NCBI GenBank assembly: GCA_903907995.1
Contig: CAIVQH010000031.1
Coordinates: 205,277-269,276, forward strand
From: an uncultured Verrucomicrobiota bacterium
GTDB taxonomy: Bacteria; Verrucomicrobiota; Verrucomicrobiia; Limisphaerales; UBA9464
DNA: 64,000 nucleotides
Direction of reading: 5' to 3'
The notes under the pieces are model-generated. The model made no database searches and was not told where the DNA came from. It saw nothing but the letters and a program-made list of their open reading frames with translations. Positions 26,220-34,757 of this stretch are shown here, one piece after another. Each line of letters starts with the position of its first letter. Positions within the stretch are counted from its first letter, which is position 1. The position numbers and the translations under genes were made by a program.

Positions 26220-27137
26220 TTACGGCGCAGGCACCAGCCGGAAGAATCCCGCCTCACCATCAAACGACACATCCACGGGCGCCCTGGCAGGATAGTCCGT
26301 CCAGTTTGGCGTGCCCAGATCCGCGGTGGACTGCAGCTTGAACCGCGCATCCCAGACCAGCGTGAACTGTCCCGGAACGGTGGCCGAAGGAACCCAGAGC
26401 AGAACCGGCTGCAGGATGAACCCGCCGCGCGTGGCGACGGCCTGCCCGGTAAACCGCAGGATCGTTTCACCCGCCGGAGTGGCTTGCGGAGGCAGGCTGA
26501 CGTCGATCGGAATCGTCAGCACCGGGCCGGAGTCCGGGTTGATGGGTTTCACGAACGTGCCCGGGCCTGGCACGTTCGTATTGCTCAGGCCCGCCAGCGA
26601 CCGCCGGCCGCCCTGGACGAGCAAGCTGCTCGCGCGATAGTCCAGAGCCGGCGGCCCTCCTGTCGGAGTGGTCAGCTGAAGCGCGTCCCCGAACTGACCG
26701 TCCATGAGCGGAAGCGGATCGCTGGAAACCGAAAAGGCCAGATCGCGGATCGCCGAAACCATATGGACCGTGCTGAAGCCGGTGCCCACAGTCACATTGC
26801 CGCCAAAGTCGGCGGGTTCGGTCGCACCCGAACCACGCGGCCCCGGCGACCAGATGCTGGTTTGAACCCCGACCAGACTGCTGCCCGCGATGAACTGGAT
26901 GGAGTCAGTGTTGAGGTCCACCGCCAGCCAGCCTTGAAATTGCGCCACCAGGCTCCCGGCCGCCTGCTCCTGCCAGGCAACCCCCGCCGTCTGGCCCTGG
27001 AGCGTAAGGGACGACCGAACCGGATCGACCTGGAACAGCTGCACCTCCGCAGTTGCCGACACCGGCCCCAGCAGGGGCAGGCAAACGAGGCCCAATAATG
27101 GCGCCAGCTTGCCGATAGCTCGTGGAATCAGATTCAT
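26220..27137 (-). CDS. Secreted protein with C-terminal surface module
   Basis: The 305-residue protein starts MNLIPRAIGKLAPLLGLVC with a signal peptide ending near TATAEVQ. The body is beta-rich and Gly/Ser/Thr-rich with no recognisable enzymatic motif. The last 50 residues (QFTLVWDARFKLQSTADL... NWTDYP... GFFRLVPAP) match a module seen at the C-termini of the CotH and LamG proteins in this window: LQ-x, then NW or GPW-TD, then FFRL. It may serve as a surface or secretion module. The gene converges with the CotH gene. Function otherwise unknown. Confidence 0.72.
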   Translation of the reverse strand: MNLIPRAIGKLAPLLGLVCLPLLGPVSATAEVQLFQVDPVRSSLTLQGQTAGVAWQEQAAGSLVAQFQGWLAVDLNTDSIQFIAGSSLVGVQTSIWSPGPRGSGATEPADFGGNVTVGTGFSTVHMVSAIRDLAFSVSSDPLPLMDGQFGDALQLTTPTGGPPALDYRASSLLVQGGRRSLAGLSNTNVPGPGTFVKPINPDSGPVLTIPIDVSLPPQATPAGETILRFTGQAVATRGGFILQPVLLWVPSATVPGQFTLVWDARFKLQSTADLGTPNWTDYPARAPVDVSFDGEAGFFRLVPAP

Positions 27138-27671
27138 GCTTAGGTTCGGAAAACTAGGGCTGAAGCCTCTTTCCCGTCACCGACAATTGCGAGGAGGTCG
27201 CGTCTAACGGCAGCCTCCATCGCGGAGCGATGGCAGCGCTTAGCCGGGGCTTGAGTCAGCGATACCCACGGAATAGGGGCCCCTAGTTTCCATCCTGAAC
27301 GGATCGCAGCCGGCGGCCAATTCCCAGCGTGGCTGCGACCACGGTCGCGGTCGGAAGGCCTTGCGTCTTTTACCGGGGATGTCGTCGCGGGGCTCCTCAA
27401 TCCCCGGCTAATGGCTGGCAAGCCTCCGGCTTGCGGGGCTATTCAGACTCGGTCCCACTCGCCCTATGCGCCCCCATGGCACGATTCTGATTGAGTTTTA
27501 CCCGATTGGCGCTGCCCATTTGCCCACCCCACGCTGTGTCCGCCACCCTGCGAAGGCCAGGGCGGCACCCTGATGCCCCATCCCCTTTCTCGGGATTTGC
27601 CACGGGGGGCTCCGGGGAGTAGATAGATCAGCGACGGGCCAACCCAAACCCCCGTCATCCCCCCTATTGCC
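27138..27671. other. Long intergenic gap with palindromic repeats
   Basis: This 534-base gap separates two divergent genes. It contains short dyads such as CCATCGC-GGA-GCGATGG near 27217 and GCAAGCCTCCGGCTTGC near 27420, and it has scrambled low-complexity character. The small frames inside it are not supported as genes. A promoter for the HAD phosphatase gene is expected near its right end, but none was assigned. Confidence 0.5.
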
Positions 27672-28586
27672 ATGAAAACCGGCTACCTCATTGACATGGA
27701 CGGCGTCATTTACCGCGAAAACCGGCTCATCCCCGGGGCGACGGAATTTGTCGCGGCCCTGCTCGGCACCGGCACGCCGTTTCTGTTCCTCACGAACAAC
27801 TCCGCGCCCACCGCCGAGGATCTGGCCGTGCGGCTGCGCCATCTCGGCGTCACCGGCCTGTCGGCGCGGCACTTTTACACCTCGGCGATGAACACCGCCG
27901 ACTTCCTCAGCGAGACGCACCCGAACTGCACCGTGTTCGTCATCGGTGAGGGCGGCCTGCTCACCGCGCTGCACGAGCGCAAGATCGCCAACGACGGCAT
28001 CCGCCCGGACTACGTCGTCGTGGGCGAAGGCACGGCCACGACCGAGAAGCTCGCCAAGGCCCACGAATGCATCGAACGCGGGGCGCGGCTGCTCGCGACC
28101 AATCCCGACAACTGGTGCCCCGTGTCCGAGGAAAAGACGCGCCCGGGCGCAGGCGCGACGACGGCCTTTCTGGAGGCCAGCTCGGGCCGGCGGGCCTACT
28201 TCCTGGGCAAGCCCAACGGCTTCATGTTCCACTGCGCGCGCCGCCGACTGGCGGGTTCGGGCATGGCCGCACCCGAGCAGGTGGTGATGATCGGCGACAC
28301 GATGGAGACGGACATCCGGGGCGCGATCGAGTCGGGCCTGCTGGCGTACCTGGTGCTCACGGGCTCCACACAGATGGAAAACGTGTGCGACCATGTGTAT
28401 CAGCCCACACGTATCCTCCAGAGCGTCGCCGACCTCACGCAGGAGATTGTCACCGGCCTGGTGTCGAGCCAGGTGGACAGCCCGCTGGGTGCGCCGCGCT
28501 CCTCCGGCGGACGCTCCGGTCACCGCCACCAGACGGATGTCTTCGCCCTCTACAAGCCCCGCCCCCGCCCCGCCATGACGAAGTGA
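27672..28586 (+). CDS. HAD-IIA family phosphatase (NagD-like)
   Basis: The 304-residue protein has the full HAD set: LIDMDGVIYREN (nucleophile Asp and acid/base Asp) near residue 7, FLTNNSA near 37 (motif II), LGKPN near 180 (motif III Lys) and MIGDTMETDIRGA near 212 (motif IV). The NagD/PGP/pNPPase subclass IIA cap lies between. Substrates are small phosphorylated metabolites or nucleotides; the exact substrate cannot be read. The C-terminal 40 residues beyond the core are Arg/Pro/Ala-rich. The stop is followed at once by short-period repeats. Transcribed in the same direction as the thioesterase gene 160 bases downstream. Confidence 0.9.
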   Translation: MKTGYLIDMDGVIYRENRLIPGATEFVAALLGTGTPFLFLTNNSAPTAEDLAVRLRHLGVTGLSARHFYTSAMNTADFLSETHPNCTVFVIGEGGLLTALHERKIANDGIRPDYVVVGEGTATTEKLAKAHECIERGARLLATNPDNWCPVSEEKTRPGAGATTAFLEASSGRRAYFLGKPNGFMFHCARRRLAGSGMAAPEQVVMIGDTMETDIRGAIESGLLAYLVLTGSTQMENVCDHVYQPTRILQSVADLTQEIVTGLVSSQVDSPLGAPRSSGGRSGHRHQTDVFALYKPRPRPAMTK

Positions 28587-28590
28587 AGAG

Positions 28591-28695
28591 AATTGCGAAT
28601 GACGAAGTGCGAATGACGAATGAAGTCGCTCCGCCCCACCGCGCGCCACCGGCGGCTGATCACTGACCTACTGACCTACTGGCTCATTCGCTCAT
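28591..28695. repeat. Period-7 and period-8 tandem repeats after a stop codon
   Basis: From 28591 to 28625 five imperfect heptamers follow each other (AATTGCG, AATGACG, AAGTGCG, AATGACG, AATGAAG), starting four bases after the stop of the HAD phosphatase gene. From 28664 to 28695 four imperfect octamers follow (TGACCTAC twice, TGGCTCAT, TCGCTCAT). The bases between are ordinary sequence. Confidence 0.75.
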
Positions 28696-28747
28696 CGCCC
28701 TCCTAGTTTTCCGTGTCTCCTGCCACAGGTCCGCCTACGGTGCCGCC

Positions 28748-29227
28748 ATGCAACGGCTGCCCAACACGCGCTCCTGCTTCGTCTGCGGGGTGGAAAACCC
28801 GCTCGGACTGCAGCTGGGCTTTCATGGCGATCCCACCGCTGCGGAAACGCGCTTCAGCCTGCGCCCCGAATTCGCCGGCTTCCGCGACACGGTGCATGGC
28901 GGCGTGATCGCCACCGTGCTCGACGAAGTGATGGTCTGGGCGATCGGCGTGACCGCTGGAAAGTTCGTCTATTGCGCCGAACTCACCGTGCGTTACGTGC
29001 GCCCGACCCGCCCGCAGACCGAACTGGTCGCGCGTGGCGAGGTGGTGGAAAACCGGCGCGGCAAACTCTTCACCACGCGGGGCGAACTGCGGGACACCGC
29101 CGGCCAGCTGCTGGCGGAGGCCACGGGCAAATACCTGCCGGTGCCCGGCGCGGTGAGCGCGGAAGTCGCGGCGGATTTCGTCGGCGAAATCCCCGAGGTA
29201 CTTCAGCGGTTCACGGTGAAGGTGTAA
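28748..29227 (+). CDS. PaaI-like hotdog-fold thioesterase
   Basis: The 159-residue protein shows the hotdog signature: CFVCGVENPLGLQLGFH near the N-terminus (the Cys pair is frequent in this subgroup), the central helix DTVHGGVIATVLDEVMVWA with the HGG motif and catalytic Asp/Glu region, and the following strands VYCAELTVRYVRPTRPQTELVARGEV. Family members hydrolyse acyl-CoA thioesters; the substrate is unknown. The start is the ATG at 28748. Its 3' end overlaps the antisense 3' end of the neighbouring gene by 25 bases (29203-29227), so both genes' C-terminal codons share DNA. Confidence 0.88.
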   Translation: MQRLPNTRSCFVCGVENPLGLQLGFHGDPTAAETRFSLRPEFAGFRDTVHGGVIATVLDEVMVWAIGVTAGKFVYCAELTVRYVRPTRPQTELVARGEVVENRRGKLFTTRGELRDTAGQLLAEATGKYLPVPGAVSAEVAADFVGEIPEVLQRFTVKV

Positions 29228-30588
29228 TCCCAGCCGGTCGTCTTCCCCGAACCGGGGACGCGCTCCGTGCCGCCGTCGTCGGTGCCGTCTTCACCAATGC
29301 TGTAAACCACATAGCCGGGAGCCGGGGCCAGCGTGCGGTATTTCAGCGGCTTGCCATCCATCGGGTCTTCGGGGACGGCGCCGAGATATTGGGGAACCAG
29401 TTCGTTGAGCGAGGTTAGCAGGGTGCGCCCATGCGCGAGCCGCCAGCGTTCGACCGCCATCACTGTCTGCGCGCAGCGGAGCGTGGCGACCGAGCGCAGC
29501 TCCTTGAGCAAGACGGTGTGCAGCGAGGGCAGTGACATGCGGCTCAGCGGGCGCAGCCGTCCGCGCCACGTGCTCAGGCTGGCCAGTTGGACAGCCAGCC
29601 GCTGCTGTTTCACGGGCAGGGCGGATCGGGGTCCGCCGGCTGCCTCGGCCAGCTCATCCAGCCGGTCCAGATAGAAGTCTCCATCCTGCCGCTTGAGGCC
29701 GGAGAGCTCATAAAACTGCGCCAGCATGAGCGGCACCAGTGGCAGGGAGTTGCCAGATGGGGTGCCCGGGCCGGCCGGGGCCGCAAAGGCGGAGAACATC
29801 TGCGCGGCGGGCTGGCCCAGTTCGTCGAGCGCGAAGCAGCGCTCCCCGATGAAGGCGCGCGCCAGGCTGTCGGGAGCTTCCGCGGCGACGAAAGCCTCCT
29901 GCAGCCGGCGGAGGGACGGCTCCGGCAACGCCGTGCGGGAAAGCACCCGCTCGGCGGACTCGATGGCGACCGCATTCACGGCGATGCGCACCAGGTAGCT
30001 GATGACCACCGGCTCATCCTCCAAGCGGCGGGCCACGCCCAACTCGGCCAGCAGCCCATCGGCGGCGCGCTCGGGGTCACCCACCTCCGCGGCCCAACGG
30101 GCTTCCAGGCCCACATTTCGGCCCACCTGCTTGAGCGCGCTGAGATGGGTTAGGTAGGCTCCGGCAATGCCCGCCTTGAGGCTGCCCGCATAGCGGCCAC
30201 GGGGGTGTTGCAGGGCGGCATGGATCTTCGCCAAGGGCACGGCGTTGCTCGCCAGCTCCACGCGCGCGGCCTCGCGCAGGACTGGCGCCCAAGCTTCGCC
30301 ACGGGCCGGGAAACGCGGGCCGTTCGGACCCGTGACCAGGTTGGGATCGTTGATTCTGCGCCAGGCGGCGTCCGCCTCCAGGAGAGCCACCTGCGCGTTG
30401 TCCGCGTCGGGCACGGAGCCGTACCAGGCATCCAGTTCGGCCATGGTCGTCGGCTGGCCGGCAGCGCGATAACGGTCGAGCCGCTGCGTCATCGACCCGG
30501 TTCGCCGGTTGCAGACAACCAGCACCACGAGCAGCACCGCCGAAACGGCGGCAGCGGCCAGCCATACCTTGGCGCGGGGGAGTTTCAC
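29203..30588 (-). CDS. Paralogue A of five-gene membrane-anchored family
   Basis: The 461-residue protein starts at GTG 30586-30588 (VKLPRAKVWLAAAAV). Family features are a short KLPRAK start, one transmembrane helix (residues 9-27), then RLDRYRAAGQPTTMAELDAWY with VPDADNA and a Leu/Ala-rich helical body. The end is VPEDPMDGKPLKYR, GYVVYSIGEDGTDDGG and DYTFTVNR. The C-terminal motif is common in periplasmic proteins of Verrucomicrobiota and Planctomycetes and recalls pseudopilin-type ends. This copy lies last in the row (E-D-C-B-A), 80 bases after copy B. Its first 161 bases are almost identical to those of copy E. Function unknown. Confidence 0.82.
   Translation of the reverse strand: MKLPRAKVWLAAAAVSAVLLVVLVVCNRRTGSMTQRLDRYRAAGQPTTMAELDAWYGSVPDADNAQVALLEADAAWRRINDPNLVTGPNGPRFPARGEAWAPVLREAARVELASNAVPLAKIHAALQHPRGRYAGSLKAGIAGAYLTHLSALKQVGRNVGLEARWAAEVGDPERAADGLLAELGVARRLEDEPVVISYLVRIAVNAVAIESAERVLSRTALPEPSLRRLQEAFVAAEAPDSLARAFIGERCFALDELGQPAAQMFSAFAAPAGPGTPSGNSLPLVPLMLAQFYELSGLKRQDGDFYLDRLDELAEAAGGPRSALPVKQQRLAVQLASLSTWRGRLRPLSRMSLPSLHTVLLKELRSVATLRCAQTVMAVERWRLAHGRTLLTSLNELVPQYLGAVPEDPMDGKPLKYRTLAPAPGYVVYSIGEDGTDDGGTERVPGSGKTTGWDYTFTVNR
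30428..30588 (-). repeat. Near-identical 161-bp patch (copy in paralogue A)
   Basis: This 161-bp segment covers the first 53 codons of paralogue A. It differs at only two positions from 35950-36110 in paralogue E, although the two genes are otherwise clearly diverged (for example LLEADAAWRR versus LLVEASFAWRS). The identity starts abruptly near GCATCCAG and ends at the start codon; sequences upstream differ. It looks like recent gene conversion or recombination. Confidence 0.85.
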
Positions 30589-30668
30589 GGCTGTAAGCTA
30601 AAGCGGAAACTTGTAATCGAAAAGCTGAACCCTCCGGTTCCGGCTGGAAAATCGGATCTCTGACTCCC

Positions 30669-32024
30669 TTACCGGGCTACCGTGAAGGTGTAGTCCCAAC
30701 CCCTGGTACGGCCCGAGCCCGGCACGTACGCCTCCCGGCCGCCGTCATCCAGGCCATCTTCGCCCACACTATAGACCACATAGCCCGGCGAGCGGGCACG
30801 ATACCGGAGCGGCTGGCCATCGAGCGGATCTTCCGGCACGGCAGGGAGATACTCGGGTACGAGCACCTCCAGCAAACCGGGCAAGGCCCCGGCATGGGCG
30901 AGCCGCCAGCGCTCGATGGCCATCGCGGCCTGCGCGCAGCGGAGGATCGCCACCAGACGAAGCTCCGTGGGCAGGGCATTGGCATCCATGGGGAGGAACT
31001 GGCGGGACTGCGGATACAGAACGCCGCGCCAGGTTCTCAGGCGGTCAATATGCGCGATGAACTGCCGCCGCTGCGCGAGCATTTCGGTGCGTGGACGCGC
31101 GGCTGCCTCAGCCAGTTCGTCGAGCCGCCGCAACGTCAGCGTGAGGTCCTGCCGCTGGAGACCGGAAGCCGCGTAAAAACGGTCTCCGAACCTGAGCAGC
31201 GCCGGCGGCACGCGGTCATCTCCCCAGTCAAACACGCCCGTAATGGGCTGGCTCAGGGCGTCGCACGCGAAACAGCGTTCCCCGGCGAAGGCCCGCCCGA
31301 GATGGTTGGTGGCTTCGGCGGCGGCGAAGGCCGCCTGCAACCGGCGGAGCCGCGCTTCCGGCAGGGAGGTCCGGGCGAGCACGCGTTCGGCCGTCTGAAG
31401 AGCCTCGCCGTTGATGTTACCGCGTATCATATAGGCGAAAATCAGCGGCTCGTCTTCAAGCGTGCGGGCGACTCCGAGCAGGGCCAGCACGGCGCTGGCC
31501 GCCCGCTCCGGATCCCCCGTCTCGGCGGCCCAACGGGCTTCCAGGCTGAGGTGATGACCCACCTCGCGGGCCATCATGAAGTGGGTCATAAAATTCTTGT
31601 CGATCCCGGCCTTGAGGTCGACCGGGTAGCGGCTGCGGGGGCGGCGCAGGGCGGCGTATGCCTGCGTGAGCGACGCGGCGTTGCTGGCCAGTTCCTCGCC
31701 CGCCGCCGCGACCATGCCGGAAATCCAGGGCTCTCCGCGTTTCGGATAGGACGGTCCTTTGACGGTTCCGGGCAGGTTGGTGTTGCCTGTGCTCCGCCAG
31801 GCGGAAGCCGCCTCCAGCAAGGCCGTCGCGGCGTTTTCGGCATCGGGCACGGGTGCGTACCAGGCATCCAGCTCGGCCAGCGTCGTTGGCAGGCCGGCGG
31901 CGCGGTAGCTGGCAATCCGCTGCTCCCACGGTCCGGAGCGCCGGCTCCAACCCGTGAGCCCGATGGGGAGCACTAGCAGCAGCCCGGCGATGGCCAGCCA
32001 GATCTTGGTACGGGGGAGCTTCAT
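30669..32024 (-). CDS. Paralogue B of five-gene membrane-anchored family
   Basis: The 451-residue protein starts at ATG 32022-32024 (MKLPRTKIWLAIAGLLLVLP). It has one transmembrane helix, then WSRRSGPWEQRIASYRAAG and AELDAWYAPVPDAENA, a helical middle section (SLEARWAAETGDPERAASAVLALLG) and the usual end VPEDPLDGQPLRYR, GYVVYSVGEDGLDDGG, DYTFTVAR. It is most similar to paralogue D, sharing WSRRSxPxEQRIAxYRAAG. It starts 7 bases after copy C stops. Copy A follows 80 bases later. Confidence 0.82.
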   Translation of the reverse strand: MKLPRTKIWLAIAGLLLVLPIGLTGWSRRSGPWEQRIASYRAAGLPTTLAELDAWYAPVPDAENAATALLEAASAWRSTGNTNLPGTVKGPSYPKRGEPWISGMVAAAGEELASNAASLTQAYAALRRPRSRYPVDLKAGIDKNFMTHFMMAREVGHHLSLEARWAAETGDPERAASAVLALLGVARTLEDEPLIFAYMIRGNINGEALQTAERVLARTSLPEARLRRLQAAFAAAEATNHLGRAFAGERCFACDALSQPITGVFDWGDDRVPPALLRFGDRFYAASGLQRQDLTLTLRRLDELAEAAARPRTEMLAQRRQFIAHIDRLRTWRGVLYPQSRQFLPMDANALPTELRLVAILRCAQAAMAIERWRLAHAGALPGLLEVLVPEYLPAVPEDPLDGQPLRYRARSPGYVVYSVGEDGLDDGGREAYVPGSGRTRGWDYTFTVAR

Positions 32025-32031
32025 GCTTTCT

Positions 32032-33390
32032 TCAGCGAGTCACGGTGAAGGTGATATCTTCACCCCGGTTCTGATGAATTCCCGGCCGATACGCCACCTT
32101 GCCGCCATCATCCACCTCATCTTCGCCCACGCTGTAGATGACGTAGACCGGCGGCCGGATACGGTACTTGAGCGGCTGGGCATCCCATGGATCTTCCGGC
32201 ACAGCGGCGAGGTATTGCGGCACCAGTTCAGTGAGCGAGCCCGGCACCGCGCCGCCATGAACCAGCCGCCAACGCTCGACGGCGGTGGCGGTCTGCGCAC
32301 ATCGCAGGGCGGCGACGGCATCGAGTTCCCCCAGCAGCACGGAGGAATGTTCCAGCATGGTCTGGCGCCCGAGCAGCCGCAACCGCCCCCGCCAGGTGAG
32401 CAGGCTTCTGTAGTCCTCCTCCATCTGCCGCCGTCGGGCCGGCATTTCTGATCGCGGGCGGGTGCCGGCCACGAACAGGTCATCCAGCCGGTCCAGGACG
32501 AATTCGAGGTCTCTCGCCCTGACGCTGGGCCGGTCATAGAGGCGCAACAGCCATCGTTCCAAAAATGGCGGCACCCCGTCGGGCATGTCGGCAAATCCGT
32601 CGTCGGCCTGCAGGCCCGGTTGTCCCGGCCCGCCCAAAATGCGGCAACGTTCACCCACCACGGCGCGCCCGAGATGATTGGTGGCTTCGGCCGCCACGAA
32701 CGCCGCCTGCAGCCGGCGAAGCTGCCCATCCGTCAGCGGCGTACGGGAAAGCACGGCCTCGGTGGCCGCCACCGTCACCCGGTTCATTCCCAACCGGGCC
32801 GAGTAGCTGGGGAGCAAGGGCTCCTCTTCCAAGGTGCGGGCAACCTTGAGGCTGGCGAGCAGGGCTTCGGCAGCCCGTTCCGGATCGCCCACCTCGGCGG
32901 CATAACGGGCTTCAAAGGCGAGGTATTCGCCAGCCCTGGGCACCCAGCGAAGGTGGTCGAGGATCGTGCCGTAACCCAGCGCAAGGTTGATCGGATAACG
33001 GCTGCGGGGGCGTTCCAATGCCGCATGCATCTGGGCCAGCCGCTTGGCATTGGCCGCCAGCCCCGTTTGTGCCGCGGCCAGCATGGTGGCCGGCCAGGCT
33101 TCGCCGAGGCCCGGATTTAACCCGCCATACTGGATGGAGAGACCGGAAGCACCTCCAAACTGCAAGTCATAGCTCGCCTCCAAAAAGGGCGTGGCCGCAT
33201 TCTCGGTGGCGGGCACCGGCGCATACCAGGCCTGCAGCTCGGTCAGCGTCACCGGTTGGCCCGCCACCCGATAGCGCTTGAGCCGCCGTTCCAACCCTCC
33301 CGCCCACAGGCTCCGGCCGATGAGCGTTACAAGCAGCACCAGCAGCAGGCCGGCAACTGCCAGCCGCACCTTGGCGCGGGGGAGCTTCAC
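32032..33390 (-). CDS. Paralogue C of five-gene membrane-anchored family
   Basis: The 452-residue protein starts at GTG 33388-33390 (VKLPRAKVRLAVAGLLLVLL), chosen because it matches the aligned start of the other paralogues; the frame upstream is not conserved. After the helix comes RLKRYRVAGQPVTLTELQAWYAPVPATENA. The middle part (ARYAAEVGDPERAAEALLAS, EAVLSRTPLTDGQLRRLQ, EATNHLGRAVVGERC) is closest to paralogue E. The end is VPEDPWDAQPLKYR, YVIYSVGEDEVDDGG, with HQNRGEDITFTVTR. A terminator-like hairpin lies between this gene and D. Function unknown. Confidence 0.82.
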   Translation of the reverse strand: MKLPRAKVRLAVAGLLLVLLVTLIGRSLWAGGLERRLKRYRVAGQPVTLTELQAWYAPVPATENAATPFLEASYDLQFGGASGLSIQYGGLNPGLGEAWPATMLAAAQTGLAANAKRLAQMHAALERPRSRYPINLALGYGTILDHLRWVPRAGEYLAFEARYAAEVGDPERAAEALLASLKVARTLEEEPLLPSYSARLGMNRVTVAATEAVLSRTPLTDGQLRRLQAAFVAAEATNHLGRAVVGERCRILGGPGQPGLQADDGFADMPDGVPPFLERWLLRLYDRPSVRARDLEFVLDRLDDLFVAGTRPRSEMPARRRQMEEDYRSLLTWRGRLRLLGRQTMLEHSSVLLGELDAVAALRCAQTATAVERWRLVHGGAVPGSLTELVPQYLAAVPEDPWDAQPLKYRIRPPVYVIYSVGEDEVDDGGKVAYRPGIHQNRGEDITFTVTR

Positions 33391-33420
33391 TGCGTGACGG
33401 TGCCCACAAACCGGTCCGCC

Positions 33421-33456
33421 GAACAGCAAAACGGCGTCCGCCGCGTGCGGACGGCG
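33421..33456 (-). terminator. Terminator-like hairpin between paralogues D and C
   Basis: On the minus strand the hairpin with arms 33441-33432 and 33456-33447 (one mismatch) is followed by TTTTGCTG. It resembles the terminator at 36141-36176 in both stem and tail and is placed in the same way, just upstream of a GTG-start paralogue. It would end transcripts of E-D before C. Confidence 0.6.
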
Positions 33457-33471
33457 AGGACCTGATCTCCT

Positions 33472-34749
33472 TCAGCGGGCCACGGTGGAGTTCTCGTCCC
33501 TTCCGTAAACCACAAAGCCTGGCGCCGAGGACCAGACGCGATAATCAACCGGTTTTCCCGTCACCGGATCCTCGGGCACGGCGGCCAGATATGCGGGCAC
33601 CAGTTCGCCGAGAGAGCCAGGCAACGTGCCGCCATGGGCGAGCTGCCAGCGCTCGATCGCCATGGCGGCCTGCGCGCAGCGGAGCTGGGCCACGGCGTGG
33701 AGTTCCCAGAACAACACGGGTTCATAAATCAGGGTGGTCCGGAAGCTCAGGGGATGAAACCCAAGGCTCCATCTGCTCTGGCCCCTGATCTGGGCTTCCA
33801 CCCGCCACTGCTGGGAGGGCATTTCCGATCGGGACCGGGTGGAAATCACGGTCAGCGCATCCAGCCGGTCCAACGTCTGAGCGATGTCGGCGCGTTTGAT
33901 GCCGGAGCGCTCGTAAAACCGGTCCATGAACTGGGGCGACCGCTGGCGAAGATTGAACGGGTCGAAAATGCCGGGAGAAGGCCGGTTCAGCTCCGCCAGC
34001 ACCTGGCAGCGCACGCCAATTAAAACCCGCCGCAGATGGTTGGTGGACTCGGCCATCACGAAGGCCTGCTGGAGTTCGCGGAGCCGGGCTTCCGAAAGGG
34101 CCGTGCGGGAAAGCACGCAGGCGGCGGTCTTCTGTGCCGTCAGGTTTACCGCGAGACGGGTCAGGTAGCTGCCCAGCAAGGGCTCCTCTTCTTGAGTACG
34201 GGCCAAGCGGAGCATGGCCAGCAGGGCGTTGGCAGCCCGCTCCGGGCCACCCACCTCCGCCGCCGCCCAGCGGGCTTCCAGACCCAGATCCTCGCAGAGC
34301 CGGTCCGTGATCATCAGGGAAGCGCTGGTGCCTGTCTCAAGATTGACCTGGTAACGGCTGCGGGGACGTTGCAGGGCGGCATAAATCTGGGCCAGCGGTG
34401 CGGCGTTGCCCGCCAATTCCGCACGGGCGGCATTCACCATGGCAGCAGGCCACGCTTCGCCGAGTTTCGGATAAACTGTCCCATAATTGCCCGTGGGCAG
34501 ATTGGTGTCGTAGATCCGATGCCATGCCCCCGCGGCTTTCAGCAACGCCGGGACGGCGTTCTCCGAATCAGGCACGGAGTCATACCAGGCCTGCAATTCC
34601 GCCAAGCTGGTGGGCTCCCCGGCGGCGCGGTAGCGGGCGATCCGCTGCTCCAACGGTGCCGATCGCCGGCTCCAAGCGAGGAGCGCAACGAACAGCACCA
34701 GCAGCAATACGGCAACCGACCACCTCACTTTGGAGCGGGGGAGTTTCAT
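33472..34749 (-). CDS. Paralogue D of five-gene membrane-anchored family
   Basis: The 425-residue protein, the shortest of the five, starts at ATG 34747-34749 (MKLPRSKVRWSVAVLLLVLF). Its N-terminal region WSRRSAPLEQRIARYRAAGEPTSLAELQAWY is closest to paralogue B. The helical middle section and SESTNHLR-type region are conserved. The C-terminus is shortened: VPEDPVTGKPVDYR is followed by GFVVYGRDENSTVAR, so the GEDGxDDGG segment present in the other four is missing. It begins 8 bases after copy E stops and is followed by a terminator-like hairpin. Confidence 0.82.
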   Translation of the reverse strand: MKLPRSKVRWSVAVLLLVLFVALLAWSRRSAPLEQRIARYRAAGEPTSLAELQAWYDSVPDSENAVPALLKAAGAWHRIYDTNLPTGNYGTVYPKLGEAWPAAMVNAARAELAGNAAPLAQIYAALQRPRSRYQVNLETGTSASLMITDRLCEDLGLEARWAAAEVGGPERAANALLAMLRLARTQEEEPLLGSYLTRLAVNLTAQKTAACVLSRTALSEARLRELQQAFVMAESTNHLRRVLIGVRCQVLAELNRPSPGIFDPFNLRQRSPQFMDRFYERSGIKRADIAQTLDRLDALTVISTRSRSEMPSQQWRVEAQIRGQSRWSLGFHPLSFRTTLIYEPVLFWELHAVAQLRCAQAAMAIERWQLAHGGTLPGSLGELVPAYLAAVPEDPVTGKPVDYRVWSSAPGFVVYGRDENSTVAR

Positions 34750-34757
34750 GGCTTCCC

